Shown one piece after another: positions 1 to 7,583 of a stretch of DNA of 20,280 bases. This stretch comes from Bacteroidia bacterium (GTDB lineage Bacteria > Bacteroidota > Bacteroidia > Bacteroidales > Paludibacteraceae). Under the pieces are notes generated by a model, which saw nothing but the letters and a program-made list of their open reading frames with translations, searched no databases and was not told the origin of the DNA. Each line of letters begins with the position of its first letter. Position 1 is the first letter of the stretch. Where the stretch lies: positions 1-20,280 of the forward strand of contig JAGKVE010000035.1 of assembly GCA_021152555.1 (NCBI GenBank), written 5' to 3'. Position numbers and translations under genes: made by a program.

Positions 1-46
1 TTAATCGTCGTCCAAGAAAAAAATTAAACTTTTATGACCCAAAAAC

Positions 47-77
47 TTGCTTCTTTCATTTTTTTTAACTAACTTTG
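47..77 (+). promoter_or_regulatory. Upstream promoter candidate (P1) for mfd
   Basis: TTG at 47-49 is followed after exactly 20 nt by TAACTTTG at 70-77, then CA. This fits the Bacteroidota primary-sigma pattern TTTG - 19 to 21 nt - TAnnTTTG. A transcript would begin near 83, about 80 nt before the mfd ATG. It is a weaker candidate than the second promoter because only TTG of the upstream box matches. Confidence 0.5.
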
Positions 78-121
78 CACTTGCTATTTGAATCTACATG
101 CTAAAAATTCTCGCTTAAAAA

Positions 122-153
122 TTTGCATATGTGCAATTTTTGTTGTATCTTTG
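122..153 (+). promoter_or_regulatory. Main mfd promoter (P2), giving an almost leaderless mRNA
   Basis: TTTG at 122-125, a 20-nt spacer and TATCTTTG at 146-153 (followed by CA) match the Bacteroidota promoter consensus in both boxes. The predicted start is near 158-160, only about 4-6 nt before the ATG at 164. This placement rules out the in-frame GTG at 131 for transcripts from this promoter, because that codon lies between the two boxes. Consensus known; start site inferred. Confidence 0.8.
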
Positions 154-163
154 CACGCTATTT

Positions 164-3100
164 ATGCAAATTAGCGATTTGGAGATATTATTCGGTCATC
201 ATCCGGAAGTGGGTTTGATACGTCGCGAGTTGAAAAAAAGGCAGGGGAACCATGTCTTGTTGAGTGGATTATATGCTTCCGCACGTGCGCTCACGTTGGC
301 ACAAATGACCAAAGAACCTCTTTTTGTGATCCTTGACAATGCAGAATCATCGCAATATCTATATGGCGATCTGAAAGTTTTGGGATCGAACGTGCTGTTT
401 TTCCCCGCGGCCCAGAAGCGCCGCACGATGGATGAGAGTGCCATGGTTCAACGGACGGAATGTCTGCGCGCCTTGGCTTTAGGACGAGTACAGATAGTGG
501 TCACATATCCGGAGGCAGTGGCAGAAAGTACTCCGAGTAAGGAGGAACTGATTCAACGCAGCATGTCGCTCAAGACGGGTGAGGAGATCCAGCAGTCGGA
601 GTTGGGCCGCCGTATGGCGGAGTTGGGCTTCGAACGTGTGGATTTTGTGTTCCAGCCCGGCCAGTACGCTATCCGCGGGAGCATAGTGGATATTTACAGT
701 TTCAGCCATGACATCCCGTACCGTTTGGACTTCTTCGGCGACGAGATAGAGAGTATCCGCGAGTTTGATATAGAAGACCAGTTGAGTAAAAAACGCGTCG
801 AAGAAGCGACAATAACCTATACGAAGGGAAAAACTACCGCGAACGAAGGGAGCATCCTTGATTACCTGGCGGCGCAAAGTATATGGGCGTCCAATGATTT
901 TTCTGTTGTGCGCTACAAGTTGGAAGGCTTGGGTGTTCAACATGATATGGAACGCGAGACGACCATCGAGATGGCGGAAAAGAGCACTTTTACGACGCAT
1001 GGCAAGATAAGTTTCGAGACATCCCCCCAACCATTATTCCACAAACAGTTTGATCTGCTGACAGAGGATATCAAGGCGCATATAGAGGAAGGCTACAAGA
1101 TTTATATCCTCGCGGAACAGCAAAAGCAGCTTGACCGCCTGAAGGCGATTTTGGAAGCGCAGGGTGACGAACCGATTTCTTTTGTTCCGATTAACGCGAC
1201 GTTGCACGAGGGTTTTGTGGATAGAGGACTGAAGATTTGCTGTTATACCGACCATCAGATATTCGAGCGCTACCATCGTGTGACGTTAGCAAGTGAAAAC
1301 GCGCGTCGCGGGAAGGCAATAATCACGCTTCGCGAGATCAACCAGTTGCAAGTGGGCGATTATGTGGTTCATTCCGACCATGGTATTGCCAAGTTCGGCG
1401 GGCTGGTAACAACGCCTGTGAACGGCAAGCCTCAGGAGATGATCAAACTCAACTACCGCGACGGGGCGAACGTGTTTGTCAGCATTCACAACCTTCACCG
1501 GATCAGCAAATACAAGGGTCGCGAGGGCTCTGAACCGACGATAGCCCGTTTGGGCTCAGGCGCATGGGAACGTCTCAAAGAGCGCACGAAAGACAAAGTG
1601 AAGGACATTGCGCGTGACTTGATCCGTCTGTACGCAACGCGCAAGCAACAGAAGGGTTTTGCTTATTCGCCGGACGGCTATTTGCAGCATGAGTTGGAGG
1701 CGTCGTTCCTCTATGAGGACACGCCTGATCAGGCCAAGACGACCGCCGATGTCAAGCGCGACATGGAGAGTCCGATGCCGATGGACAGGCTCGTCTGCGG
1801 CGATGTGGGTTTCGGAAAGACGGAAGTGGCTATGCGTGCCGCCTTCAAGGCCGCAACAGACGGCAAGCAAGTGGCGGTACTCGTGCCGACAACCGTGCTG
1901 GCGCTGCAACACTACAACACGTTCCGCGAGCGCATGAGAAACCTTCCGGTTCGGATTGAGTACCTAAGCCGATTGAAAACGGCTAAAGAGATAAAAGAAC
2001 TGCTTGAAGAACTTGAAGCCGGCAATATAGACATACTCATCGGTACGCACAAGTTAATCGGTAAATCGGTCAAATGGCACGACTTGGGTCTGCTTATTAT
2101 CGACGAGGAGCAAAAATTCGGCGTGGCTGCGAAAGAGAAACTGAAGAGTCTGCGTGCGAACGTGGATGTGCTGACACTGACTGCCACGCCTATCCCCCGG
2201 ACATTGCAATTCAGCCTTCTCGGTGCCCGCGACCTGAGTGTGATGACCACTCCGCCGCCTAACCGTTATCCCGTACAAACGGAGCTTATAACGATAGAGG
2301 ACGAAGATATTATCAAAGAAGCGATTGACCTGGAGATGGGGCGTAACGGACAAATTTTTATTGTCAACAACCGCATCGAGATGCTGCCACGTATAGAACG
2401 CCGTATACATAAGTTATGTCCGGAGGCGCGCATAGTGATGGCGCATGGTCAACTGCCGGCGAACGAGATGGAGGAGCGTTTAGAGGCGTTTATCAACTAC
2501 GATTACGATATACTCCTCTCCACAACCATCATCGAGTCCGGCGTTGATATCCCGAATGTGAACACGATTCTTATTTTCTCGGCAGACAAGTACGGTCTGG
2601 CAGACTTGCATCAGTTGCGCGGCAGAGTAGGGCGTAGTAACAGGAAGGCGTATTGTTACCTCATTACTCCGGACAAAGAGTTGCTGACCGAAGACGCCCG
2701 CCGTCGTCTGGAGGCATTGAGCACATTTGCAGAATTAGGTTCGGGGTTCAACCTTGCGATGCAAGACCTTGATATCCGCGGAGCGGGCAATATGTTAGGT
2801 TCCGAGCAGTCCGGTTTTATTGCCGACTTGGGTTACGAGACGTACCAATGGATATTGAACGAAGCGATAGAAGAACTACGTGAGGAAGAGGGGCTTATTG
2901 AAGTCCCCAGTGACAAAGTACAAAGTACCAAGGAACGTGCATGGTGTTCTGATAGCCAGTTGGAAACGGACCTTCCGGCATGTTTCCCGACTGATTATAT
3001 CGAGAATATATCCGAGCGCATCACTCTCTACCGCGAATTGGACAACCTGCGCGCAGAAGATCAATTGACCGACTACAAGAAACGCCTGATAGACCGTTTT

Positions 3101-3424
3101 GGACCATTACCTTCCGCCGCAGAGGAGTTATTAGACGTAGTACGGCTGAGGTGGATATGCTGCCGGTTAGGCATAGAGAAGATTCTGCTCAAAGGCGAGC
3201 GTATGACGATGTATCTGGTGCAACACAAAGACGCATACTGGCAATCCGAGCAGTTCGGCAATATCATCCAGTACGCAGTGAAACGCCCCGAACGGTGCAG
3301 TCTGCATGAAGAAAAAGACAAGAAAGGACTGAAAACGGGCAGGAGGTATGTGACCATAACAAACGTCAAAACCATAGCAGGGTCAATTACCCTGTTGACC
3401 AAAATAGAAAGAAGCGAGATATGA
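164..3424 (+). CDS. mfd: Transcription-repair coupling factor Mfd
   Basis: Mfd is an ATP-driven DNA translocase that removes RNA polymerase stalled at lesions and recruits UvrA for nucleotide excision repair. The 1086-residue length from ATG 164 suits the family (E. coli about 1150). Visible in order: a UvrB-like N-terminal region with degenerate motifs; a CarD/RID-type RNA polymerase-binding segment near residue 395 (VGDYVVHSDHGIAKF); Walker A GDVGFGKTEVA near 546; the DEEQKFGV Walker B box near 646; TATPIPRTL; the helicase motif VI segment LRGRVGRSNRKAYCY; and a C-terminal TRCF domain. The in-frame GTG at 131 lies inside the promoter, so ATG 164 is preferred. The stop overlaps the kdsB start by 4 nt (ATGA), implying translational coupling. 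Residues about 916-926 (SDKVQSTKERA) are encoded by a period-7 repeat and sit in a variable linker before the C-terminal domain. Confidence 0.97.
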   Translation: MQISDLEILFGHHPEVGLIRRELKKRQGNHVLLSGLYASARALTLAQMTKEPLFVILDNAESSQYLYGDLKVLGSNVLFFPAAQKRRTMDESAMVQRTECLRALALGRVQIVVTYPEAVAESTPSKEELIQRSMSLKTGEEIQQSELGRRMAELGFERVDFVFQPGQYAIRGSIVDIYSFSHDIPYRLDFFGDEIESIREFDIEDQLSKKRVEEATITYTKGKTTANEGSILDYLAAQSIWASNDFSVVRYKLEGLGVQHDMERETTIEMAEKSTFTTHGKISFETSPQPLFHKQFDLLTEDIKAHIEEGYKIYILAEQQKQLDRLKAILEAQGDEPISFVPINATLHEGFVDRGLKICCYTDHQIFERYHRVTLASENARRGKAIITLREINQLQVGDYVVHSDHGIAKFGGLVTTPVNGKPQEMIKLNYRDGANVFVSIHNLHRISKYKGREGSEPTIARLGSGAWERLKERTKDKVKDIARDLIRLYATRKQQKGFAYSPDGYLQHELEASFLYEDTPDQAKTTADVKRDMESPMPMDRLVCGDVGFGKTEVAMRAAFKAATDGKQVAVLVPTTVLALQHYNTFRERMRNLPVRIEYLSRLKTAKEIKELLEELEAGNIDILIGTHKLIGKSVKWHDLGLLIIDEEQKFGVAAKEKLKSLRANVDVLTLTATPIPRTLQFSLLGARDLSVMTTPPPNRYPVQTELITIEDEDIIKEAIDLEMGRNGQIFIVNNRIEMLPRIERRIHKLCPEARIVMAHGQLPANEMEERLEAFINYDYDILLSTTIIESGVDIPNVNTILIFSADKYGLADLHQLRGRVGRSNRKAYCYLITPDKELLTEDARRRLEALSTFAELGSGFNLAMQDLDIRGAGNMLGSEQSGFIADLGYETYQWILNEAIEELREEEGLIEVPSDKVQSTKERAWCSDSQLETDLPACFPTDYIENISERITLYRELDNLRAEDQLTDYKKRLIDRFGPLPSAAEELLDVVRLRWICCRLGIEKILLKGERMTMYLVQHKDAYWQSEQFGNIIQYAVKRPERCSLHEEKDKKGLKTGRRYVTITNVKTIAGSITLLTKIERSEI
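2910..2937 (+). repeat. Period-7 repeat inside mfd (AGTACAA units)
   Basis: Four consecutive 7-nt units read GTGACAA, AGTACAA, AGTACCA, AGGAACG. They are translated as the hydrophilic segment SDKVQSTKER, between the helicase part and the C-terminal domain, where Bacteroides Mfd (from memory) has a different variable linker. A near-copy of the DNA and peptide occurs in engB at 19471-19500. Confidence 0.6.
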
Positions 3425-4200
3425 AATTTATAGGAATCATCCCTGCGCGTTATGCATCCACGCGTTTTCCCGGGAAACCGTTGGCGGATATATGCCACAA
3501 ACCGGTTATCCGGCGCGTTTACGAGCAGGCTGTCAAGGCACTTGATACAGTAGTCGTCGCCACTGACGACGAGCGTATCTACGATGCTGTAGAAGCGTTT
3601 GGCGGCAAGGTCGTGATGACGCGTGCGGACCACCGCTGCGGAACAGACCGTTGTCTGGAAGCGTATGAAGCAATCACTACTCCGACATGGCGCGCACAAA
3701 ACGATACTGATACCGTGATTGTCAATATACAGGGCGATGAGCCTTTTATCCAACCCGAGCAGATAAAAGCGCTGACGGATTGCTTTGACAAAGGAAATAC
3801 GCAGATTGCGACCCTCGTGCGACCCTACACAAAAGAAGATAGTTTGGCGGATTTGGAGAACCCGAACACACCTAAAGTGGTTTGGTCCAAAGTGACAGGC
3901 GAAGCATTGCTATTCTCCCGTAGCGTCATCCCCTATATGCGCGGAGTGGATAAAAGCGAGTGGCTGCAAAAGGGTGAATTTTACCGCCATATAGGCATGT
4001 ACGCCTACCGAGCAGACGTGCTGTCGGAAATAACCCGGCTGGCACCCGGTAAATTAGAACTGGCAGAGAGTCTGGAACAACTACGTTGGCTTGAGAACGG
4101 GTTCCGTATCCACGTCGGCGTTACTGATATCCAAACGATAGGAATAGACACGCCCGAGGATTTAGAACGGGCAATCGAATGGTATAAATATAACGGATAA
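3421..4200 (+). CDS. kdsB: 3-deoxy-manno-octulosonate cytidylyltransferase (CMP-Kdo synthetase)
   Basis: KdsB activates Kdo with CTP to CMP-Kdo in the cytoplasm, the donor for the inner core of lipopolysaccharide. The 259-residue length is normal. The N-terminus carries the nucleotide-binding signature IIPARYASTRFPGKPLADI (residues 5-23). VVATDDERI, the NIQGDEPFI loop that binds metal and substrate, and the C-terminal segment GIDTPEDLERA follow as in the family. The ATG lies in the ATGA overlap with the mfd stop, so it is read from the mfd transcript; no separate promoter is visible. Its presence implies an outer membrane with Kdo-containing LPS. No truncation or missing motif is seen. Confidence 0.97.
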   Translation: MKFIGIIPARYASTRFPGKPLADICHKPVIRRVYEQAVKALDTVVVATDDERIYDAVEAFGGKVVMTRADHRCGTDRCLEAYEAITTPTWRAQNDTDTVIVNIQGDEPFIQPEQIKALTDCFDKGNTQIATLVRPYTKEDSLADLENPNTPKVVWSKVTGEALLFSRSVIPYMRGVDKSEWLQKGEFYRHIGMYAYRADVLSEITRLAPGKLELAESLEQLRWLENGFRIHVGVTDIQTIGIDTPEDLERAIEWYKYNG

Positions 4201-4229
4201 TAGTATTAACCTTTTAAAAACACACAATT

Positions 4230-4943
4230 ATGGCAAAAGAGAATTGTCCTACTCCGCACATCGGTGCGCAGTATGGAGAGATTGCAAAAACAATGATTAT
4301 GGCGGGTGATCCGCTGCGTGCCAAACTGATGGCAGAGCGTTTTTTAGAGAATCCAGTATTGGTCAATAATGTTCGCGGCATGTTGGCTTATACCGGCACA
4401 CACAACGGCAAGAAAGTGACGGTTATGGGACATGGTATGGGTATTCCGTCTATCGGGATTTACACCTACGAGTTGTTCAATTTCTACGATGTAGATACCA
4501 TCATCCGTGTGGGATCATGCGGCGCGCGCCAGAAGTATGTCAACTTGGGCGACCTGGTAATTGCGCAAGGCAGTTGTACGGACAGTAACTGGGGCGCACA
4601 GTATAACTTAGCAGGGCATTATGCACCTATTGCAGATTTCGAGTTATGCCGCAAAGCGGTTGACGCAGCAGAGAAACGCGGATACAAGTACCACGTTGGC
4701 AACGTGTTCTCGGCAGATATATTCTACTGCGAGGACGAACGCAAGGCAAACTGGACGAAGATGGGTGTGCTTGCTGATGAGATGGAAGCTCCGTCTCTTT
4801 ATATGAATGCTGCGCGTGCGGGTAAGAAGGCACTGGTTATTTGCACGGTTAGTGACCATATTCTAACCGGTGAAGCTACCACTGCAGAACAGCGCCAGAA
4901 CTCATTCACCAACATGATGGATGTTGCTTTCGACATTATTTGA
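4230..4943 (+). CDS. deoD: Purine nucleoside phosphorylase, DeoD type
   Basis: Cytosolic, normally hexameric enzyme that splits purine (deoxy)nucleosides with phosphate into base plus (deoxy)ribose-1-phosphate for salvage. The 237-residue length is typical. Diagnostic segments are PTPHIGA near the N-terminus, AGDPLRAK (phosphate-binding loop), NNVRGMLAYTGT, VMGHGMGIPSIGIY, IIRVGSCGA, NVFSADIFY, the ribose-contact EMEA box and ICTVSDHI with the catalytic-type Asp. The segment ADEMEAPSLYMNAARAGKKAL resembles clostridial DeoD proteins more than the E. coli form (VEMEAAGIY), as I remember them, so sequence ancestry may be mixed. It starts 29 nt after kdsB, with an A/T-rich leader and no Shine-Dalgarno sequence, and is probably in the mfd-kdsB operon. 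A hairpin follows its stop. Confidence 0.95.
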   Translation: MAKENCPTPHIGAQYGEIAKTMIMAGDPLRAKLMAERFLENPVLVNNVRGMLAYTGTHNGKKVTVMGHGMGIPSIGIYTYELFNFYDVDTIIRVGSCGARQKYVNLGDLVIAQGSCTDSNWGAQYNLAGHYAPIADFELCRKAVDAAEKRGYKYHVGNVFSADIFYCEDERKANWTKMGVLADEMEAPSLYMNAARAGKKALVICTVSDHILTGEATTAEQRQNSFTNMMDVAFDII

Positions 4944-4951
4944 TGCAACCG

Positions 4952-4978
4952 GCCGGGGTGCCTGATACGTACCCCGGC
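4952..4978 (+). terminator. GC-rich hairpin between deoD and yidC
   Basis: GCCGGGGT (4952-4959) pairs perfectly with ACCCCGGC (4971-4978). The stem can extend by a G-U and a C-G pair, leaving a 7-nt loop. The downstream sequence is A/T-rich but has no clear T run, so it could be a terminator, an attenuator or an RNA-processing and stability element. No TAnnTTTG promoter is visible between it and yidC at 5007, so some read-through seems necessary. Confidence 0.55.
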
Positions 4979-5006
4979 TGACTAAAATAATATTAACTAT
5001 ACATAA

Positions 5007-6917
5007 ATGGATAAAAATACATGGATCGGCTTTTTACTAATAGCCGTAATTATTATCGGGTTCTCCTGGATTAACCGCCCGTCCAAGGAAGAGTTGGCGG
5101 AGCGTCAACGCATTCAGGACTCCATCACGTTTGCTCATATGGCCGAGCAGGAAGCTCAGCGTCTTTCTGATTCGTTACAACTGATAGCGGGAACAACTGC
5201 TGAACAACCGGAAGTGGTCAATAACGAAGAGATTCAGGCGCGCATACAAGCGGCGTACGGTACGTTTGCCGGCGCAGCGCAAGGCGAGGAGAAATGGGTA
5301 ACATTAGAAAATGAGAAAGTGCGTTTGACGCTTTCCACTCTTGGCGGTCGTGTTGAACGCGCCGAACTGAAAGACTATCACGCCGCGGGCGATACTGTGA
5401 ATCCGCTGTGCCTGTTCCGTGCTGACGAGGCTTCGTTCGCTTTGACGCTCATCACGGCGAATAACCGTATTCTGCAGACCTCTAATCTGTACTTTACTCC
5501 GGTAGCCTCCGATGACGCGCGCAAAGCTATTCTGCGTTTGCCGACCGCGACCGCGGACGCATGGCTGGATTTTGTATATGAATTGTCGGACGATTATATG
5601 GTGCGGTTCGCCCTTGAGCCGCATAATATGCAGACTGAGTTAGCGCAAAACGTCAACTCTCTCGAACTTCAGTGGCGCCAACTCATCCCGCAACAAGAGC
5701 AAGGCCGTAAGTTTGAGGAACGTTATGCGCGGTTACAATACATGCTTGTCGGCGGTGAACAAGAGGAACTGAGTGAAGCAAAAGACGACAGTGAGAAAGA
5801 GTCCGCGCGCGTACGATGGATTGGTTATAAGGACCAGTTCTTCTCCACAGTACTGATTGCCGATGACACCTTTACGTCCTCAGAGTTTCACTCTGTAATA
5901 CAAGGCAAACACTCCGGATATATCAAGGAATATACAACGCATACATCGGTCCCGTTTGACTTGACGGGCAAGACCTCTACCGGTTTCCGCTGGTATTTCG
6001 GTCCGAACCACTACCATACGCTCAAGGCCTATGACGAAGGTGTGGAAAAAGAGAACAGACTTTACCTCAACAAACTTGTACCATTAGGTTGGAAAATTGT
6101 CAGTTGGATCAATACTGCGCTTGTCATTCCTATGTTTGACCTCTTTACAAGTTGGGGACTGCATATCGGAATCGTAATTCTGCTGATGACCATCGTGATC
6201 AAGCTGATTATTCTGCCGTTCGTGTTTGTCTCATATAAATCGAGCGCAAAGATGCGCGCCCTCAAACCGCAGATTGACGCTATCAACGAGAAATATCCGG
6301 CTGACAAGATGCAGGAACGCCAGCAGGCGACTATGCAGTTATATCAGCAAGCAGGAGTGAGCCCGATGAGCGGCTGTCTGCCGATGTTATTCCAGTTCCC
6401 TGTTTTGATGGCGATGTTCTGGTTCCTGCCTACTGCAATAGAGCTGCGCGGTAAATCACTTCTGTGGGCTCCAGACTTGTCCACCTATGATGCCGTCTTC
6501 CATTGGGGGGCCAATATTCCTCTGCTGGGTGACCATCTGTCCCTCTTCTGTTTGTTAATGACCATAGTGAATATTATCTATACTTATATCACCATGCAGT
6601 CTCAAGCGACAGACCCTAACATGAAGTTCATGAAGTACATGATGTACGCGATGCCTCTCATGTTCCTGTTTATCTTCAATGATTATGCGGCGGGCTTGAG
6701 TTACTATTACCTCGTTTCGCTTTTTATCACTATACTCCAGACGATGATTTTCCGTTGGACACTCAACGACAAGAAGATGTTGGAGGAGATAGAAAAGAAT
6801 AAAAAGAAAAAAGCCGGCAAACCGAAGTCCGGCTTCATGCAACGCTTGGAAAACATGCAGCGTGAGCAGCAACGCTTAGCTCGCGAGCAGGCTAAGGCGG
6901 CGGCTAAACGCCGATAA
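5007..6917 (+). CDS. yidC: Membrane protein insertase YidC (Oxa1/YidC/Alb3 family)
   Basis: YidC inserts and folds inner-membrane proteins, alone or with SecYEG. The 636 residues have the Gram-negative layout. There is an N-terminal signal-anchor helix (about residues 5-22, WIGFLLIAVIIIGFSWI), then a large periplasmic beta domain (about 60-350). The conserved C-terminal insertase core begins near 360 (GLHIGIVILLMTIVIKLIILP, ALKPQIDAINEKYP, SPMSGCLPMLFQFPVLMAMFWFL, and the last two helices around MYAMPLMFLFIFNDYAAGLSYYYL). A basic, probably coiled-coil tail of about 45 residues (NKKKKAGKP to AKAAAKRR) may contact ribosomes. It lies 63 nt after deoD, beyond a hairpin. The last 42 nt overlap the end of the opposing SGNH-like gene. 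In many Bacteroidota, as I recall, yidC follows pyrG; that is not seen here. Confidence 0.97.
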   Translation: MDKNTWIGFLLIAVIIIGFSWINRPSKEELAERQRIQDSITFAHMAEQEAQRLSDSLQLIAGTTAEQPEVVNNEEIQARIQAAYGTFAGAAQGEEKWVTLENEKVRLTLSTLGGRVERAELKDYHAAGDTVNPLCLFRADEASFALTLITANNRILQTSNLYFTPVASDDARKAILRLPTATADAWLDFVYELSDDYMVRFALEPHNMQTELAQNVNSLELQWRQLIPQQEQGRKFEERYARLQYMLVGGEQEELSEAKDDSEKESARVRWIGYKDQFFSTVLIADDTFTSSEFHSVIQGKHSGYIKEYTTHTSVPFDLTGKTSTGFRWYFGPNHYHTLKAYDEGVEKENRLYLNKLVPLGWKIVSWINTALVIPMFDLFTSWGLHIGIVILLMTIVIKLIILPFVFVSYKSSAKMRALKPQIDAINEKYPADKMQERQQATMQLYQQAGVSPMSGCLPMLFQFPVLMAMFWFLPTAIELRGKSLLWAPDLSTYDAVFHWGANIPLLGDHLSLFCLLMTIVNIIYTYITMQSQATDPNMKFMKYMMYAMPLMFLFIFNDYAAGLSYYYLVSLFITILQTMIFRWTLNDKKMLEEIEKNKKKKAGKPKSGFMQRLENMQREQQRLAREQAKAAAKRR

Positions 6918-7373
6918 TTCGGCATCGACTAACGCTTGGCCTTGATTGCTGAGCGTTAGTCCGTCTTGCTCGAATAGCCGTTCATAGTCGGCACTCGCGA
7001 GCATAGGACTGGTGATGTCAATGATATGCACGCATTGCTGCGCGGCAAGGCGGAAGAGGGCGATGTTATACATCTCATGGATGTTGCGAAGCCGCTCGAT
7101 ATGCCCGCCTAGCCAATATAGCACGTTTTTGCGCTCTTGGGTTGACATGCCCCGCGTGATAAAGGCGAAGAACCGGTTTTCGTCAATCATGGGTAGGCTG
7201 ACCAATATGGGTTCTTTCCCGCGCGTACGCGCCTGCGCAATTCTATTAGTGTATAGTGCTTTATAAGCAACAAGGTCAATCATGGGCTCGTGTTGACCAC
7301 TTGGATTGGAGGCAATCTCTTTCCAATCGAATTGCAAACCGCTTTCAGGGCGAATGATAATTGTCTTATCCAT
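6876..7373 (-). CDS. Short SGNH-hydrolase-like protein lacking visible catalytic residues
   Basis: 165 residues, cytoplasmic by composition. The central and C-terminal part recalls SGNH/GDSL hydrolases: PILVSLPMIDENRFFAFITRG, then NVLYWLGG, NIHEMYNIALFRLAA, IIDITSPML and a block V-like DGLTLSNQGQALV. Family members have DGxHxN there, and here the His position is Thr. The N-terminal GDS block with the nucleophilic Ser is also absent, so either this is a truncated or divergent non-enzymatic relative or the likeness is only structural. The first 16 residues (TIIIRPESGLQFDWKE) faintly recall N-termini of polysaccharide ABC-transporter permeases, which may be chance. The gene has a consensus minus promoter about 150 nt upstream, which favours real expression. 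Its 3' end overlaps yidC by 42 nt. Function unknown. Confidence 0.65.
   Translation of the reverse strand: MDKTIIIRPESGLQFDWKEIASNPSGQHEPMIDLVAYKALYTNRIAQARTRGKEPILVSLPMIDENRFFAFITRGMSTQERKNVLYWLGGHIERLRNIHEMYNIALFRLAAQQCVHIIDITSPMLASADYERLFEQDGLTLSNQGQALVDAELSAFSRRLSLLAS
6927..6961 (+). terminator. 10-bp inverted repeat just after yidC, inside the opposing gene
   Basis: GACTAACGCT (6927-6936) and AGCGTTAGTC (6952-6961) are perfect inverted copies separated by 15 nt, starting 10 nt after the yidC stop. In the plus transcript this is a stable hairpin suited to ending or protecting yidC mRNA, though no T run follows. On the minus strand the same bases encode part of the SGNH-like C-terminus (about TLSNQGQALVD). 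Confidence 0.5.
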
Positions 7374-7583
7374 AGTGATAAATATTATAAGTTAATAACC
7401 AAATAAGCTATTACAACCGGTAATTGTAAGCAATATAATGCTACAAGTACATCAAATCCAAATCGTTTAACCGTATTCATATGCGCTAAATTTTAATAGA
7501 TTATACAATGTTGTTATCAAAAACTGATGCAAAATTACTGCTTTTCACGCTCCTATACAACTAATTGTGATTAGGGGTGAAAA
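7374..7583. other. 210-nt divergent intergenic region
   Basis: A/T-rich DNA between the SGNH-like gene (minus) and the LytTR gene (plus). It holds the minus promoter at 7530-7560, an ACAA-N4-TTGT palindrome at 7557-7568 and a second small inverted repeat, TTACAA-N7-TTGTAA, at 7411-7429. I could find no TAnnTTTG box directed at the LytTR gene. The roughly 150-nt leader of the minus transcript contains no recognisable riboswitch. Confidence 0.6.
7528..7568 (-). promoter_or_regulatory. Minus promoter with operator-like palindrome, SGNH-like gene
   Basis: Read on the minus strand, TTG (7560-7558), a 20-nt spacer and TAATTTTG (7537-7530) followed by CA form a consensus Bacteroidota promoter starting near 7524. 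The upstream box overlaps ACAACTAATTGT (7557-7568), an ACAA/TTGT inverted repeat that may extend through CCTA at 7552-7555 and TAGG at 7572-7575. The same 18-nt core and the same palindrome at the same distance recur before the fumarase gene. Confidence 0.7.

Noticed and set aside
1..96. Short minus-strand open frame ending in a run of Asp codons at the left edge
   Set aside because: No start codon after the upstream stop at 94-96, only about 30 codons, and it overlaps the mfd promoters.
131..163. GTG start 11 codons upstream of the mfd ATG
   Set aside because: It lies between the two boxes of a consensus promoter, so the main transcript would not include it, and the extra residues have no family counterpart.
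1659..1937. Alternative-frame open reading frames inside mfd and other large genes
   Set aside because: Their translations are Arg/Ser/Cys-rich shadows without motifs, and they lie within well-supported genes.
6800..6835. AGCCGG/CCGGCT inverted repeat in the yidC tail
   Set aside because: Only 6 bp in codons for a basic tail; no sign of a separate function.
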